Shown: positions 18,098 through 27,786, numbered from the stretch's first letter. The stretch: 64,000 bases of DNA from Pseudomonadota bacterium (GCA_020160755.1 JAIUPN010000006.1:204307-268306), one strand, 5' to 3'. Notes: generated by a model from the letters alone, not told the origin. Made by a program: numbers and translations.

Positions 18098-18769
18098 TCA
18101 TTTCGACGGCGCGATCGACGCCGCGACGGCTCGCAATTCTCGCAGCATCGCACCGAAACCGAGCCCTCCATCCGACGGGCTGCCGATATCGATGCTGGCC
18201 ACGCGGCCATTGATCCAGGTCGTGCAGCTCACCATTCGTAACGCCCCGACCGCGTTGCCCGCCAGTGCAATCTTCATGGTTCGCGCCTGATAAACGCAAA
18301 GATCGTCGCGCCCCAAATGGACCGCCGATATCTGTGCGTCGATCTTCTTGCCCGTAGCGCCTTCCATCCGGCTCTCGACCCGATCGGCAAAAGCCTCGGA
18401 CTCCTGCTGGCCGACATAGGCCGTGCTTCCCATCTGCTTTGCCGCCGCGTCCAGATAGGCTCCGCGAGAGGGGGCGCCGGGATCGAAATTCTTCAGATAT
18501 TTGAGGTGGATGAAACGGAGGTTCCCGCCACCTTCGTTCGCGGTTTGGCAATTCTGGATATAGGCAAGGTTGGCCACGATAACGCCGGCGGCACTCGACT
18601 GATCGCCGCGTGCGCCCACCGGCAGTTGCTGCGGAACGCAATAGCCGCTCGGAAGGGGCATCACATAGTTGCGACCGCTGATATCGAATGCCAACGCTGC
18701 CGCTTCGGGGGGCTGCGAAACGGGCGCCTCCGAAAACAGGGCCAGCGCGGCGAGCGCGAACATGGTCAC
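18098..18769 (-). CDS. Exported protein of unknown function
   Basis: 223 residues from a GTG at 18769, which overlaps the bolA stop as GTGA; an ATG two codons later at 18763 is the alternative. A short hydrophobic N-terminus (MFALAALALFSEAP) looks like a signal sequence. The mature part includes LPSGYCVPQ, QNCQTANEGGGNLRFIHLKYLK, CVYQARTMKIA and MVSCTTWINGRV. No enzymatic motif is recognised; several Cys residues could form disulfides in the periplasm. It is translationally coupled to bolA. Confidence 0.75.
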   Translation of the reverse strand: MTMFALAALALFSEAPVSQPPEAAALAFDISGRNYVMPLPSGYCVPQQLPVGARGDQSSAAGVIVANLAYIQNCQTANEGGGNLRFIHLKYLKNFDPGAPSRGAYLDAAAKQMGSTAYVGQQESEAFADRVESRMEGATGKKIDAQISAVHLGRDDLCVYQARTMKIALAGNAVGALRMVSCTTWINGRVASIDIGSPSDGGLGFGAMLRELRAVAASIAPSK

Positions 18770-19047
18770 CCTTCTCCCGGCGCCGTCGCCTTGATTGCGA
18801 GCGCATGGACGCGCTGCCCCGGCAGGTCGCCGAGCGCCTTGTTCACCGCACGCTGGCGCGCGACGCGATTCTGGCCGGCAAATCCCGCCCATTCGATCGT
18901 CAGGCTGAAATGCGACTCGCCGCTGCCGTCGTCGCCCATATGGCCGTGGTGGCTGGCGCTGTCGTTGTTCACGACAAAATTTGCGTCGGGAAAGGCTGCG
19001 CCGAGCAGGCTTTCCATCTCTTGCTGTACGGGGCCTTTGCTGCTCAT
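18766..19047 (-). CDS. BolA-family protein
   Basis: 93 residues from ATG 19047. It has the compact BolA/IbaG fold: an N-terminal PVQQEMESLLGAAFPDANFVVNNDS, the loop with His residues SHHGHMGDDGSGESHFSLTI (possible Fe-S ligand sites with a monothiol glutaredoxin), and the C-terminal RQRAVNKALGDLPGQRVHALAIKA helix. BolA proteins act in iron-sulfur trafficking. Upstream and divergent lies the J-domain gene; this bolA / J-domain / cobS arrangement is common in alphaproteobacteria. Confidence 0.92.
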   Translation of the reverse strand: MSSKGPVQQEMESLLGAAFPDANFVVNNDSASHHGHMGDDGSGESHFSLTIEWAGFAGQNRVARQRAVNKALGDLPGQRVHALAIKATAPGEG

Positions 19048-19110
19048 GGGTTGACCATAAGCGCTTCGTCGCCAAATTATAAGACCTCCATCATCGCTCG
19101 AAAGTCCTTT

Positions 19111-19704
19111 GTGCCTTCTTCCGCACGCCCTTCCCGTTTTCATGGCCGCGTCCCCCGCGAAGCCCCCTGCGCCGCGCCCGGGTGCCGTGAACCCGGCGAA
19201 TTCCGTGCGCCGATGGCATGGACGCGATCGCCCGACGGTCCGCCGCAATATCGCTGGCTGTGCCTCGATCATGTCCGCGAATTCAATGCGGGCTATAATT
19301 TCTTCGAGGGCATGACCGCCGACCAGATCATGGAGGCGCAATCGCCGACCGCCGGCTGGGAAACCGAGAGCCGCACCTTCCGCCCCGCGGGCAGCGCCGA
19401 CCTGCCGCCGCGCTGGGCCGATTTCAGGGACCCGATCGACGCATTGGGCGCACGCTTTCGCCAGCGGATGGACGAGGCGCGGCGCGAGACCGCCAACCCC
19501 GGCCTGTCGCGCGAGGAACATGCCGCGATGCAATTGCTCGCGCTGCCCGCCGACGCCGACCGCGCGGCGCTGCGGCGGCGCTACAGCGAACTCGTCCGCA
19601 AATATCATCCCGACCGGAATGGCGGCGACCGCAGCTTCGAAGCGAGACTCGGCGAAGTCGTTGCGGCATATCAGTTGCTGAGAAAGACGAAGGCGTTCGC
19701 ATAG
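19111..19704 (+). CDS. J-domain protein with N-terminal Cys-containing segment
   Basis: About 197 residues from GTG 19111, the first plausible start after the divergent bolA promoter region; no in-frame ATG is present before the conserved part. The N-terminus has CAAPGCREPGEFRAP, a likely zinc-binding-like segment, then RWLCLDHVREFNAGYNFFEGM. The C-terminal about 65 residues are a J-domain with HPD in YHPDRNGGDRSFE. It probably recruits DnaK to a specific client. It precedes the NTF2-like gene and cobS in the same direction. Confidence 0.88.
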   Translation: MPSSARPSRFHGRVPREAPCAAPGCREPGEFRAPMAWTRSPDGPPQYRWLCLDHVREFNAGYNFFEGMTADQIMEAQSPTAGWETESRTFRPAGSADLPPRWADFRDPIDALGARFRQRMDEARRETANPGLSREEHAAMQLLALPADADRAALRRRYSELVRKYHPDRNGGDRSFEARLGEVVAAYQLLRKTKAFA

Positions 19705-19714
19705 GAGAGGCGCG

Positions 19715-20152
19715 ATGACCGACCTGAACGAAGCACGGATCGAAGTGGTGCGCCGGCACATGGCGCTCGAAATCACGCACGACTGGGAGGGCGTTCTCGC
19801 GACCTTCGACCACCCGCGGTACGAATTGATGGGTCCCGGCACGATCTTCGACGGCGAGGCGGCGGTGCGATCCTATTTCGCCGCCTCGCGCGAGCCCTTT
19901 CCCGATCAGGCGAACGAGGTCATCGCGATCGCCGCCGATGAGGGCACGAACACGGTGCTCGTCGAATTCTGGCTGACCGGCACGCATCTTGGCCCGCTGA
20001 AGCTCGGCCTCAGGACGATCGAGCCGACCGGCAAGGCGTTCCGCATTCGTATGGCCGCCAGTTTCGAATTTGCTCCCGGCAGCGACAAGATCGTCTGCGA
20101 ACGTCCCTATTACGACCAGTCGGCGGTGATGAAGGCGCTCGGCCTCCTCTAG
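19715..20152 (+). CDS. NTF2/SnoaL-like fold protein
   Basis: 145 residues from ATG 19715 with a GGAGAGG ribosome-binding site about 6 bp upstream. The sequence fits the alpha-plus-beta cone fold: [47 protein letters not shown] and a C-terminal beta-sheet ending in [17 protein letters not shown]. Members range from isomerases and hydrolases to binding proteins. No catalytic residues are diagnostic here, so function is open. It is probably in the same transcription unit as the J-domain gene. Confidence 0.82.
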   Translation: MTDLNEARIEVVRRHMALEITHDWEGVLATFDHPRYELMGPGTIFDGEAAVRSYFAASREPFPDQANEVIAIAADEGTNTVLVEFWLTGTHLGPLKLGLRTIEPTGKAFRIRMAASFEFAPGSDKIVCERPYYDQSAVMKALGLL

Positions 20153-20255
20153 AACATCGCCACGAAAGGCGTTGCAAGCCGCAACCCATGACGATACCGC
20201 GACGACGAAGCGCCGCCGCGCGGCGACTCTCCCCGTTTGCTTGCTGGACTTTGCC

Positions 20256-21245
20256 ATGACCGATATTCCGAACAGCCTTCCCGATCACCACGGCTCGACG
20301 CTGCTTGCGGCGCCCGATACCGAGGTCGACGCACGCGAGGTGTTCGGGGTCAATATCGACATGAAGGTCCCGGCGTTCAGCGAGGCCGACGAACGCGTCC
20401 CCGACCTCGACCCCGCCTATGTCTTCGACGGCGACACGACGCTCGCGATCCTCGCGGGCTTCAAATACAACCGCCGCGTGATGGTGCAGGGCTATCACGG
20501 CACCGGCAAGTCGACGCATATCGAACAGGTCGCGGCGCGGCTCAAATGGCCGTGCATCCGCGTCAACCTCGACGCGCATATCAGCCGTATCGACCTTGTC
20601 GGCCGCGACGCGATCGTGCTGCGCGACGGTCAGCAGGTCACCGAATTCCGCGAAGGCCTGCTCCCCTGGGCGCTGCAGACCCCCACGGCACTGGTCTTCG
20701 ACGAATATGACGCCGGCCGCCCCGATGTGATGTTCGTGATCCAGCGCGTGCTCGAAACCGAGGGCAAGCTGACGCTGCTCGACCAGAACCGCGTGATCCG
20801 TCCCAACCCGCATTTCCGCCTCTTCTCGACCGCGAACACCGTCGGGCTCGGCGATACGAGCGGGCTGTATCACGGCACCCAGCAGATCAATCAGGGCCAG
20901 ATGGACCGCTGGAACATCGTCGTCACGCTGAACTATCTGCCCGCGGCGACCGAAAGCGCGATCATCCTCGCCAAGGTGCCGAACACCGACGAGACGACCG
21001 TCGCCAATATGGTCAAGGTCGCGGACCTGACGCGTCAGGGCTTCATCAACGGCGATATCTCGACCGTGATGTCGCCGCGCACGGTCATCAGCTGGGCGCA
21101 GAATACAGCGATCTTCAACAATATCGGCTTTGCGTTCCGTCTCTCGTTCCTCAACAAATGCGACGAGGCCGAGCGGATGATCGTCGCCGAATATTATCAG
21201 CGCGTGTTCGGCGAGGATTTGCCCGAGAGCGTCGTCGGCAAATAA
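20256..21245 (+). CDS. cobS: Cobaltochelatase subunit CobS
   Basis: 329 residues from ATG 20256. It is an AAA+ ATPase of the aerobic cobaltochelatase, which inserts Co2+ into hydrogenobyrinic acid a,c-diamide together with CobT and CobN. The Walker A is [12 protein letters not shown], Walker [15 protein letters not shown], and the sensor region is [15 protein letters not shown]. Length matches the family. CobT is encoded 2.8 kb downstream (24044) in the same direction. CobN is not in the window, so some CobS/CobT pairs in such genomes may serve other chelatase-like roles. Confidence 0.95.
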   Translation: MTDIPNSLPDHHGSTLLAAPDTEVDAREVFGVNIDMKVPAFSEADERVPDLDPAYVFDGDTTLAILAGFKYNRRVMVQGYHGTGKSTHIEQVAARLKWPCIRVNLDAHISRIDLVGRDAIVLRDGQQVTEFREGLLPWALQTPTALVFDEYDAGRPDVMFVIQRVLETEGKLTLLDQNRVIRPNPHFRLFSTANTVGLGDTSGLYHGTQQINQGQMDRWNIVVTLNYLPAATESAIILAKVPNTDETTVANMVKVADLTRQGFINGDISTVMSPRTVISWAQNTAIFNNIGFAFRLSFLNKCDEAERMIVAEYYQRVFGEDLPESVVGK

Positions 21246-21351
21246 GCGATCGGCGCGCGGCGCGTCCGCCGGATCGATTTCTCCCTTTCAAAGCCCGCCA
21301 TCCTCTGCCAGCGTCGGCGAATGTGTCAGGCTTTTCAAAGGTGAAACCGCC

Positions 21352-22545
21352 GTGCGAATGACCCGCCTGCTCGCCGCTCTTGTCCTTGCCCCGCTGTCGG
21401 GATGCAGCATCGCGGCGGTCGACTATGGCAAGGTTCGCCATGCCGAATATGTCGCCGATCCGCGCTGCACCGCGCAGGCGGGTGCCGTCGTCGACGGCGA
21501 GGCGCTGCCCTATTTCTTCGCGACGAGCCGCCTGCCCGACTGCCGGACGAGCGAGATCGAGCTGCTCCATCACCGCGGCGACCAGATGCGCTACGGCCGT
21601 TTCAATGCGCCGCGCGAAGTCGAGGTTGGCAAGAAAAAGAAGCTGCTGGCCCCGATCGCCTTCCAGACTTCGGCCGACTGGTGGCGCGCCCTGCAGGCCG
21701 AAACCGACCGCAAGCAGGGCCGCGTGCTGCTCTATATCCACGGCTACCGCGAGAATTTCTCGACGACGTCGAAGGACGCGACACAGATCGCGCGAATGAC
21801 CGGCTTCGACGGCCCGATCATCGAATATAGCTGGCCGTCGCAGGGCAAGGTCCTGAGCTATGTCGTCGACGAGACGAACATGTATCACGACGTCCGAAAT
21901 TTCCGCGACTTCCTGAAGTCGCTCGCCGAACAGAGCTGGGTGAAGGAGATCGTCGTCGTCTCGCACTCGCTCGGCGCGCGGCTCGTCATTCCGGCGATCT
22001 CCTATGTCGATCGCACGTCGAGCAACGCCGACAGCAGCAATATCTCGAACGTCATCCTCGCCTCACCCGACATCGACCGCGAGACGTTCGAACGCGATAT
22101 CGAGGAAGAGGTCCTCTCGGCACGACGCGTCGCCAACAATCGGCGGATCACCGTCTATACCTCGCGTGCCGACAAGGCGCTCGCCGCGTCGCGCGCGATC
22201 CACGGCTATCCGCGGCTCGGCTCGCCCTATTGCTTCAATCCGTTCGAGGCGGCCGACCTCAAAGCCCAGGGGCTGCCCGAGCGTTGCTACCCGGTCTCGC
22301 GCGCCGGGCTGACGGTGATCGACACCACCGACGTGTCGCGCGGATCGACGGGGCACAGTAATTTCCTGCGCAGCGGCGTGGTGTGCTGGGACTTTATCGA
22401 TGTCGTCGCGAACAAGCGCACACGGCCCGAACGCGTCGCAACGCCATGGGCGCACGTGTTCCGCCTGCTTCCCGATCCCGTGATACCCAAGAATGGCGAC
22501 GATGCGATCTGTCAGCGGACGCCCGAGGTCGAAGAACCGCAGTGA
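21352..22545 (+). CDS. Lipoprotein alpha/beta hydrolase (DUF900-like)
   Basis: 397 residues from GTG 21352 (AAAGG Shine-Dalgarno 9 bp upstream; an ATG two codons later is possible). It has a signal sequence with lipobox LSGC at about residue 20. The hydrolase core shows VLLYIHGYRENFSTTSKDATQIA and a nucleophile elbow SHSLGARL (Ser-His-Ser-Leu-Gly). A DTTDVSRGSTGHSNFLRS segment near the C-terminus contains the probable catalytic His. It is probably an envelope-anchored esterase or lipase-like enzyme. It lies between cobS and cobT and ends convergently with the small gene at 22550. Confidence 0.88.
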   Translation: MRMTRLLAALVLAPLSGCSIAAVDYGKVRHAEYVADPRCTAQAGAVVDGEALPYFFATSRLPDCRTSEIELLHHRGDQMRYGRFNAPREVEVGKKKKLLAPIAFQTSADWWRALQAETDRKQGRVLLYIHGYRENFSTTSKDATQIARMTGFDGPIIEYSWPSQGKVLSYVVDETNMYHDVRNFRDFLKSLAEQSWVKEIVVVSHSLGARLVIPAISYVDRTSSNADSSNISNVILASPDIDRETFERDIEEEVLSARRVANNRRITVYTSRADKALAASRAIHGYPRLGSPYCFNPFEAADLKAQGLPERCYPVSRAGLTVIDTTDVSRGSTGHSNFLRSGVVCWDFIDVVANKRTRPERVATPWAHVFRLLPDPVIPKNGDDAICQRTPEVEEPQ

Positions 22546-22549
22546 GGGC

Positions 22550-22681
22550 CTAGAAGCCGCACATGATCGCAAAATTGGTGAGCCAGACGACCGGTCCCTC
22601 GCCGGTCCACAGCCACAGACCACCCGCCGCGATCAGGGCAAAGAGCACGAGCGCGATCCAGTCCTGCCGCGCGAGCCTCAC
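22550..22681 (-). CDS. 43-residue single-span membrane protein
   Basis: A short frame from a GTG at 22681 that overlaps the MFS stop codon as GTGA, ending with TAG at 22550. The product begins with a basic segment (RLARQDW) followed by one transmembrane helix (IALVLFALIAAGGLWLWTG), then a hydrophobic segment VVWLTNFAIMCGF. No alternative gene occupies the region, and coupling to the exporter gene is the pattern seen repeatedly in this window. It may be an accessory subunit of the transporter; that is inference. Confidence 0.6.
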   Translation of the reverse strand: MRLARQDWIALVLFALIAAGGLWLWTGEGPVVWLTNFAIMCGF

Positions 22682-23895
22682 GCCGTTTGCAGCCGTTTGA
22701 CCGGCGCGTCAGCGATCGGCAGGTGGACGAGCCCCGCGAACAGCCCGAGCGCGATCGAAAAGCCCCATGCGATGTTGTAGCTGCCCGTCGCGTCGAAGAT
22801 CAGCCCCGCCGTGTACGCGCCGAAGAAGCTGCCGAGCTGGTGGCTCAGGAACACGATGCCGTAGAGCATAGAGAGATAGCGGATGCCGAAGATGCGTCCG
22901 ACGATCCCGCTGGTCAGCGGCACGGTGCCGAGCCAGAGGAAACCCATCGCGCCCGCAAAGACGAGCGCGCTCGCATGGCTCAAAGGCAAAAAGAGGAAGA
23001 GCGCAATCACCGCCGAACGCGCGGTGTAAAGTGCCGACAGCACATATTTCTGGCGCAGCAGATCGCCCGCCCGACCGAACACGTATGAGCCGAGAATGTT
23101 GAACAGCCCGACGAGCGCGAGCACCTGCGCGCCGATCCCGATCCCCAGCCCCTTGTCGTCGAGATAGGCGGGCAAGTGCGTCGCAATGAAGGCGATGTGG
23201 AACCCGCAAACGAAGAAGCCGGCGTTGAGCAGCCAGTAACCGCGATGGACCGCCGCCTCGCGCAGCGCATCGCGCGCGGTCTGCTCCTCGACCGCAAGCG
23301 TCCCCGGCGTGTCGGTGCGCCCCGCGACGCCGATTGCGAGCAGACCGCATAGCGCCACAAGCCCCGCCATGATCCACAAGGTCTCATGATAGCCGATATC
23401 GCCGAGCAGCATCGAAGCCAGCGGGACGACGAGGAATTGCCCGAGCGACCCGCCCGCGGTGACGATCCCGAACGCGCTGCTGCGCTTTTCGGGGCTGACG
23501 ACGCGCCCCACCGCGCCGAGCACGACGACAAAGGTTGTCGCCGACTGCGCCATGCCGATCAGCAGGCCGAAGCTGACATGCAGACCGATCGCGTCGGTGG
23601 CGAACGCCGCGCCGATCAGGCCGAGCGCATAGAGGAGCGCGCCCGCCAGCACGACGCGCCCCGCGCCATGCTTGTCGGCGAGCGCGCCGACGAAAGGCTG
23701 AACGAGGCCGAACAAGAGATTCTGGAGCGCCATCGCGAGCCCGAAGTCGGAGCGCCTGATGCCGATATCGACGCTCATCTGCGGCAGGAACAGGCCGAAC
23801 GACTGGCGCACGCCCATCGCCAGCGTGACGATGAACGCCGCGCAGACGATGACGACCCAGGGGCGTTTCATGGGGGAGAGTGCGGGGGAGGACAT
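22678..23895 (-). CDS. MFS transporter
   Basis: 405 residues from ATG 23895. It has twelve hydrophobic segments and the major-facilitator cytoplasmic-loop pattern ADKHGAGRVVLAGALLYALGL between helices 2 and 3 (a variant of the D-R/K-x-G-R-R motif), with GRAGDLLRQKYVLSALYTARS in the second half. The overall pattern resembles the oxalate/formate antiporter-like or monocarboxylate group (N-terminal GVRQSFGLFLPQMS). Substrate is unknown. It ends in a 4-bp overlap with the 43-residue membrane protein gene. Confidence 0.92.
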   Translation of the reverse strand: MSSPALSPMKRPWVVIVCAAFIVTLAMGVRQSFGLFLPQMSVDIGIRRSDFGLAMALQNLLFGLVQPFVGALADKHGAGRVVLAGALLYALGLIGAAFATDAIGLHVSFGLLIGMAQSATTFVVVLGAVGRVVSPEKRSSAFGIVTAGGSLGQFLVVPLASMLLGDIGYHETLWIMAGLVALCGLLAIGVAGRTDTPGTLAVEEQTARDALREAAVHRGYWLLNAGFFVCGFHIAFIATHLPAYLDDKGLGIGIGAQVLALVGLFNILGSYVFGRAGDLLRQKYVLSALYTARSAVIALFLFLPLSHASALVFAGAMGFLWLGTVPLTSGIVGRIFGIRYLSMLYGIVFLSHQLGSFFGAYTAGLIFDATGSYNIAWGFSIALGLFAGLVHLPIADAPVKRLQTA

Positions 23896-23957
23896 AAGGC
23901 GCGGATGCTCCTCCCTTCCGTTTGCGTCAAGCGAGCTTAGCTACGGCGCCACCTACT

Positions 23958-23998
23958 CTCTCTTTCGTCGCCCCGAACTTGATCCCGGGTGACGATGA
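23958..23998. repeat. Degenerate REP-like palindrome
   Basis: The sequence around the core CCCCGAACTTGATCCCGGG, preceded by CTCTCTTTCGTC, resembles one arm of the inverted repeat at 16708-16781 and lies in the gap between the divergent MFS and cobT genes. Confidence 0.5.
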
Positions 23999-24043
23999 AA
24001 GGGATTTCCTTCGACCCCAAAAGCCGGTTAGAGCCGACTCGAA

Positions 24044-25867
24044 ATGTCTGCCCAATCTCCCCTCGACGACTTCAAGGCCGCGCTGTCGAGCGTCGCGCGC
24101 GCGGTGACCCGCGATGCCGAGGTCGAGGTCGGCTTTACCGCCGACGCGCCGGCGCAGGTCGGCAAGGCGATCAAGGTGCCGACCCCGTCGCGCACCCTGC
24201 CCGCCGACCAGGTTGCCGAGGCGCGCGGCTTTGCCGACTCCTATGCTTTGCGGATGAAGCATCACAGCGAGAAACTGCACGCTTCCGCGCGTCCCGCCGA
24301 GCCGATCGCCGCCGCCGCGTTCGACGCGATGGAGCGCGCGCGGATCGAGGCGCTCGGCGCGCGCCACATGAACGGGATGCGCAGCAACCTGTCAGCGAGC
24401 CTCGCGATGCGCATGCGCAGCGACCCGATCAGCCGCGCGCAAGGCCGCGAGGATGTGCCGATTTCGAGCGCGCTCGAACTGATGCTGCGCGAGGCATTGA
24501 CGGGCGAGCAGGCGCCGCAGGGGACCGAGACGGGCCTGTCGCTGGTGCGCGAATGGATCACGGGCGAAGCGGGCGGCGATTTGACCGCGCTGTCGATGCT
24601 GCTCGACGATCAGGCCGCCTTTGCCGAGACCGCGAAACTCGCGCTGCGTCACCTCGACCTGATCCAGAGCGACGAGCCGCTCGAGGAAGGCGCCGAGGAC
24701 GGCGGCGAGCAGGACGAGACCGAAGCCGAGGAAAGTCAGGAAGAGCAGGAAAGCGAAGACGGCGGCACCGGCGAAAGCCAGGTCGACGCCCGCGCCGAAA
24801 TGGCGGGCGATCAGGCCGACGACGGCGACAGCGATCCCGATGCGCAGGAAATGGAAGCCGACGGCGAACCCGAAATGGGCGGCGAAGGCGACGAGGGCAT
24901 GCTGCCCGTACGCCCCAACCGCCTGCCGAGCGACATTCCCGATTTCAACTATCTGCGCTTCACCGAAAAGCATGACGAGATCATTCTCGCGACCGAGCTG
25001 TGCGATGCCGACGAACTGACGCGGCTGCGCGCCTATCTCGACCAGCAGATGGCGCATTTGCAGGGCGCGGTGACCAAACTCGCTAACCGCCTCCAGCGCC
25101 GGTTGATGGCACAGCAGAACCGCGCGTGGGATTTCGATCAGGAAGAAGGCCAGCTCGACGCCGCGCGGCTCGCGCGCGTCATCGTCTCGCCGGGGCAATC
25201 GCTAAGCTACAAGATCGAGCGCGATACCGATTTCCGCGACACCGTCGTGACCTTGCTGATCGACAATAGTGGCTCGATGCGGGGGCGGCCGATCAGCATC
25301 GCGGCGATCAGCGCCGACATCCTCGCGCGCACGCTCGAACGCTGCGGCGTGAAGACCGAAATTCTGGGCTTTACCACGCGGACGTGGAAGGGCGGGCAGA
25401 GCCGCGAGGACTGGCTCGCCGCGGGGCGCCCCGCGCACCCCGGCCGCCTCAACGACCTCCGCCACATTATCTACAAGCCCGCCGACGAACCCTATCGCCG
25501 CGCGCGCAAGTCGCTCGGGTTGATGATGCGCGAAGGCTTGCTCAAGGAAAATATCGACGGCGAGGCGCTGATGTGGGCGCACCAGCGCATCATCGGCCGC
25601 CCCGAAGAGCGCAAGATATTGATGGTGATTTCGGACGGCGCGCCGGTCGACGACAGCACATTGTCGGTGAACCATGGCGCCTATCTCGACCAGCATCTGC
25701 GGCAGGTGATCGAGTGGATCGAGAACCGCTCGCCCGTCGAATTGTGCGCAATCGGCATCGGCCATGACGTCACGCGCTATTACAGCCGCGCGGTGACGAT
25801 CATGGACGCCGAACAATTGGGCGGGACCATGGTCGAACAGCTCGCGGGCCTGTTCGACATCGATTGA
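24044..25867 (+). CDS. cobT: Cobaltochelatase subunit CobT
   Basis: 607 residues from ATG 24044. The N-terminal domain (about 1-205) is followed by a very acidic Glu/Asp-rich linker (about 215-295). The C-terminal domain (from about 300) contains a von Willebrand factor A fold with the MIDAS motif IDNSGSMRG and [13 protein letters not shown]. CobT works with CobS as the ATPase motor assembly of the aerobic cobaltochelatase. Length and domain order match the family. A bidirectional-looking terminator hairpin follows at 25879. Confidence 0.95.
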   Translation: MSAQSPLDDFKAALSSVARAVTRDAEVEVGFTADAPAQVGKAIKVPTPSRTLPADQVAEARGFADSYALRMKHHSEKLHASARPAEPIAAAAFDAMERARIEALGARHMNGMRSNLSASLAMRMRSDPISRAQGREDVPISSALELMLREALTGEQAPQGTETGLSLVREWITGEAGGDLTALSMLLDDQAAFAETAKLALRHLDLIQSDEPLEEGAEDGGEQDETEAEESQEEQESEDGGTGESQVDARAEMAGDQADDGDSDPDAQEMEADGEPEMGGEGDEGMLPVRPNRLPSDIPDFNYLRFTEKHDEIILATELCDADELTRLRAYLDQQMAHLQGAVTKLANRLQRRLMAQQNRAWDFDQEEGQLDAARLARVIVSPGQSLSYKIERDTDFRDTVVTLLIDNSGSMRGRPISIAAISADILARTLERCGVKTEILGFTTRTWKGGQSREDWLAAGRPAHPGRLNDLRHIIYKPADEPYRRARKSLGLMMREGLLKENIDGEALMWAHQRIIGRPEERKILMVISDGAPVDDSTLSVNHGAYLDQHLRQVIEWIENRSPVELCAIGIGHDVTRYYSRAVTIMDAEQLGGTMVEQLAGLFDID

Positions 25868-25878
25868 CCGGATAGCAA

Positions 25879-25905
25879 AAGGGGAACGGCCATGCCGTTC
25901 CCCTT
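25879..25905. terminator. Terminator hairpin between convergent genes
   Basis: A perfect 12-bp stem (25879-25890 with 25894-25905, core GGGGAACGGC) and a 3-nt loop sit 12 bp after the cobT stop and 30 bp before the end of the convergent gene at 25935. It is flanked by AAAA on the left and pyrimidine-rich DNA on the right, so it can serve either strand. Confidence 0.75.
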
Positions 25906-25934
25906 CGCGTTTCTCCAGGCCATGCGGCCAGCGC

Positions 25935-26378
25935 TTATTTCGTCTTGCCCGTCCACGCTTCGGGATCGAAGCCCTCGAGCGTGTCGCCCTTTGCCCCGGC
26001 GGCAATCTCTTCGGCGGTCAGGAACTTGATCGCGACGCCGCCAGCCTTGGTGCTGCCCCAGCTCATCGCCGTGATCCGGCTGTCGCCATATTTTGCGCCG
26101 ATCACGGCATCGGCACCCAGCTTTTCGCCGCGTTCCCAGATCTCGTTGTAGATTTTCTGCTGCGATGCTTCCTTGCTGAAAATCGTCGCCTTGCGCACCC
26201 CAGCGGTCACCACGCCGATGATCTTGTACGGCTTGTCGGTGATGTCATGGGGAAAGACGGGCACGCCCATTTCCTCATTGACCATCACATAGGTGGCGTC
26301 CTTCTTCTTCGCCATGGCGGGCGTGGAAACCGCCATGGCGGCGATGCTTATGGCAGTGACTATCTGGATGAATTTCAT
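25935..26378 (-). CDS. Exported YbjQ-like protein
   Basis: 147 residues from ATG 26378, placed by a good GGGGAGCAG ribosome-binding site; the frame is open further upstream. It has an N-terminal signal peptide (MKFIQIVTAISIAAMAVSTPAMA). The mature part has IGVVTAGVRKATIFSKEASQQKIYNEIWERGEKLGADAVIGAKYGDSRI. That arrangement (conserved V-T-G, then an alpha-helix and GADAVIGVRY-like strand) is reminiscent of YbjQ/heavy-metal-binding-domain proteins. Function is unknown. It is terminated by the shared hairpin at 25879. Confidence 0.78.
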   Translation of the reverse strand: MKFIQIVTAISIAAMAVSTPAMAKKKDATYVMVNEEMGVPVFPHDITDKPYKIIGVVTAGVRKATIFSKEASQQKIYNEIWERGEKLGADAVIGAKYGDSRITAMSWGSTKAGGVAIKFLTAEEIAAGAKGDTLEGFDPEAWTGKTK

Positions 26379-26501
26379 TGTCTGCTCCCCCTTGTTGATC
26401 CGTAACAATTCCCTCTCCTTTTCAACCGGGTCAACAAGATTCTGGCTTGGCAACTTCGCCTATTCATGGCCTACATCGCGCGGGGTTGCAGGGGGCAGGA
26501 A

Positions 26502-27068
26502 ATGGCGTTGATATTGGGCGCAGCGATGGCTGTTCTACTTTCGGGAACGACGCAATCGGGGACGATCGTCGAACCGGCGGCAGCGCCGGGTTCCGTGTTG
26601 GCGACAGCGACTGAACCGGCGGTTGCGACACTCGTCCTCAAGCGTGACACGCCCATCCATTTCATGGTGATCTCGGAAGTCACGACGAAGACCCACACTC
26701 CCGGACACCGCTTCAGATTGCGCGTCGACAAACCTGTTTTCGTCGACGGTGTCCTCGCGCTTCCGGTCGGGACGATCGCGTGGGGCGAAGTGCTCGCGGC
26801 AAAGAAGAGCGGCAATGTCGGCAAGTCGGGATCGCTGGAGGCGCGGCTCCTTTATGTCGACGTCAATGGATATCGCGTGCCGATCAGCGGCACCAACACC
26901 GCCAAGGGCGCGGGCGGCGGCGCCGAAACGGCGCTCGGCGTCCTCGCGCTGGGGCCGTTCGGCCTGCTCGCCAAGGGCAATAATGCGAAGATCAAGGCGG
27001 GCGAATTGATGACCGGCTTCGTCGAACAGGACACCGAGATTCCACGTCCGCAAGCGGCGGCGCCATGA
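26502..27068 (+). CDS. Exported protein, paralogue of the next gene
   Basis: 188 residues from ATG 26502 (GGGGGCAGGA just upstream). Signal peptide ALILGAAMAVLLSG. The mature protein contains a beta-rich domain: LKRDTPIHFMVISEVTTKTHTPGHRFRLRVDKPVFVDGVLALPVGTIAWGEVLAAKKSG, then GKSGSLEARLLYVDVNGYRVPISGT. The same pattern (D-x-P/V-x-V-D-G-V-x-A-x-P-x-G-T, then G-K/R-S-G-x-L) recurs in the next gene. No known enzymatic domain is evident. Its stop overlaps the start of 27065 (ATGA), so the pair is co-translated. Confidence 0.75.
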   Translation: MALILGAAMAVLLSGTTQSGTIVEPAAAPGSVLATATEPAVATLVLKRDTPIHFMVISEVTTKTHTPGHRFRLRVDKPVFVDGVLALPVGTIAWGEVLAAKKSGNVGKSGSLEARLLYVDVNGYRVPISGTNTAKGAGGGAETALGVLALGPFGLLAKGNNAKIKAGELMTGFVEQDTEIPRPQAAAP

Positions 27069-27595
27069 TGAGAGGCCGCGCGCTTCTTGCTGCGACCGTG
27101 CTGATGCTGGCCTGCCCGGCTGCCGGCGGAGAGCCCGCTGCCGCGAGTGGCGCTGCGGCACCGGCGGCGCAGCTGTTGCTGCCGACGGGGACGCGGATCG
27201 ACCTGATCACGCGCGATGCCGTGTCGACGAAGAAGAATGAAAAGGGCGACCTGCTTTACCTGAAGGTCGCGACGCCCGTGACCGTGGACGGCGTGATCGC
27301 GATCCCCGCCGGCACCATCGTCGTCGCGCAGCTGACGCGTGCCGAAAAGCGCGGCGCTTTCGGGCGATCGGGCAAGCTCGACGTCCAGTTGCTCTATGCC
27401 GAGCTTCCCGGCGGCCCCCTGCGCGTCAGCGGCACATTGGAGGCGCGCGGCAAGAAGGATGCGGGCGATGGCGCCGCGACCGCCGCGGCCTTCCTCGTCC
27501 TGCCTTTTCTTTCTACGGGCCGCAGCGCCGAAATCCCCGCGGGGTCGGAGGTTTCCGCCCGGCTCGACCGCGATCTGCGGGTCCACCCGCGATAA
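27065..27595 (+). CDS. Exported protein, paralogue of the previous gene
   Basis: 176 residues from ATG 27065, overlapping the upstream stop; a second ATG follows immediately. Signal peptide LLAATVLMLACPAAGG. The domain LPTGTRIDLITRDAVSTKKNEKGDLLYLKVATPVTVDGVIAIPAGTIVVAQLTRAEKRG followed by FGRSGKLDVQLLYAELPG is recognisably a diverged copy of the domain in 26502-27068. The C-terminal EIPAGSEVSARLDRDLRVHPR also resembles the paralogue's end. It is probably periplasmic; function unknown. Confidence 0.75.
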   Translation: MMRGRALLAATVLMLACPAAGGEPAAASGAAAPAAQLLLPTGTRIDLITRDAVSTKKNEKGDLLYLKVATPVTVDGVIAIPAGTIVVAQLTRAEKRGAFGRSGKLDVQLLYAELPGGPLRVSGTLEARGKKDAGDGAATAAAFLVLPFLSTGRSAEIPAGSEVSARLDRDLRVHPR

Positions 27596-27786
27596 TCGCA
27601 GCCCGGAATCGCCTCTTCTGCACGCAGGGTGACAAGCCCTTTGCCCCTCGTTACAACCCCTTCCCGATGCAGCAGGGACTCGCGGCCTGACGACGAGAGC
27701 CGCTGTATCGACATATGTGCTGAGGGGTCGCCGGCATGACTTGGGGCCGCACCAATGGGGTGCGTGGCTGAGGGGGCGACTGACAC

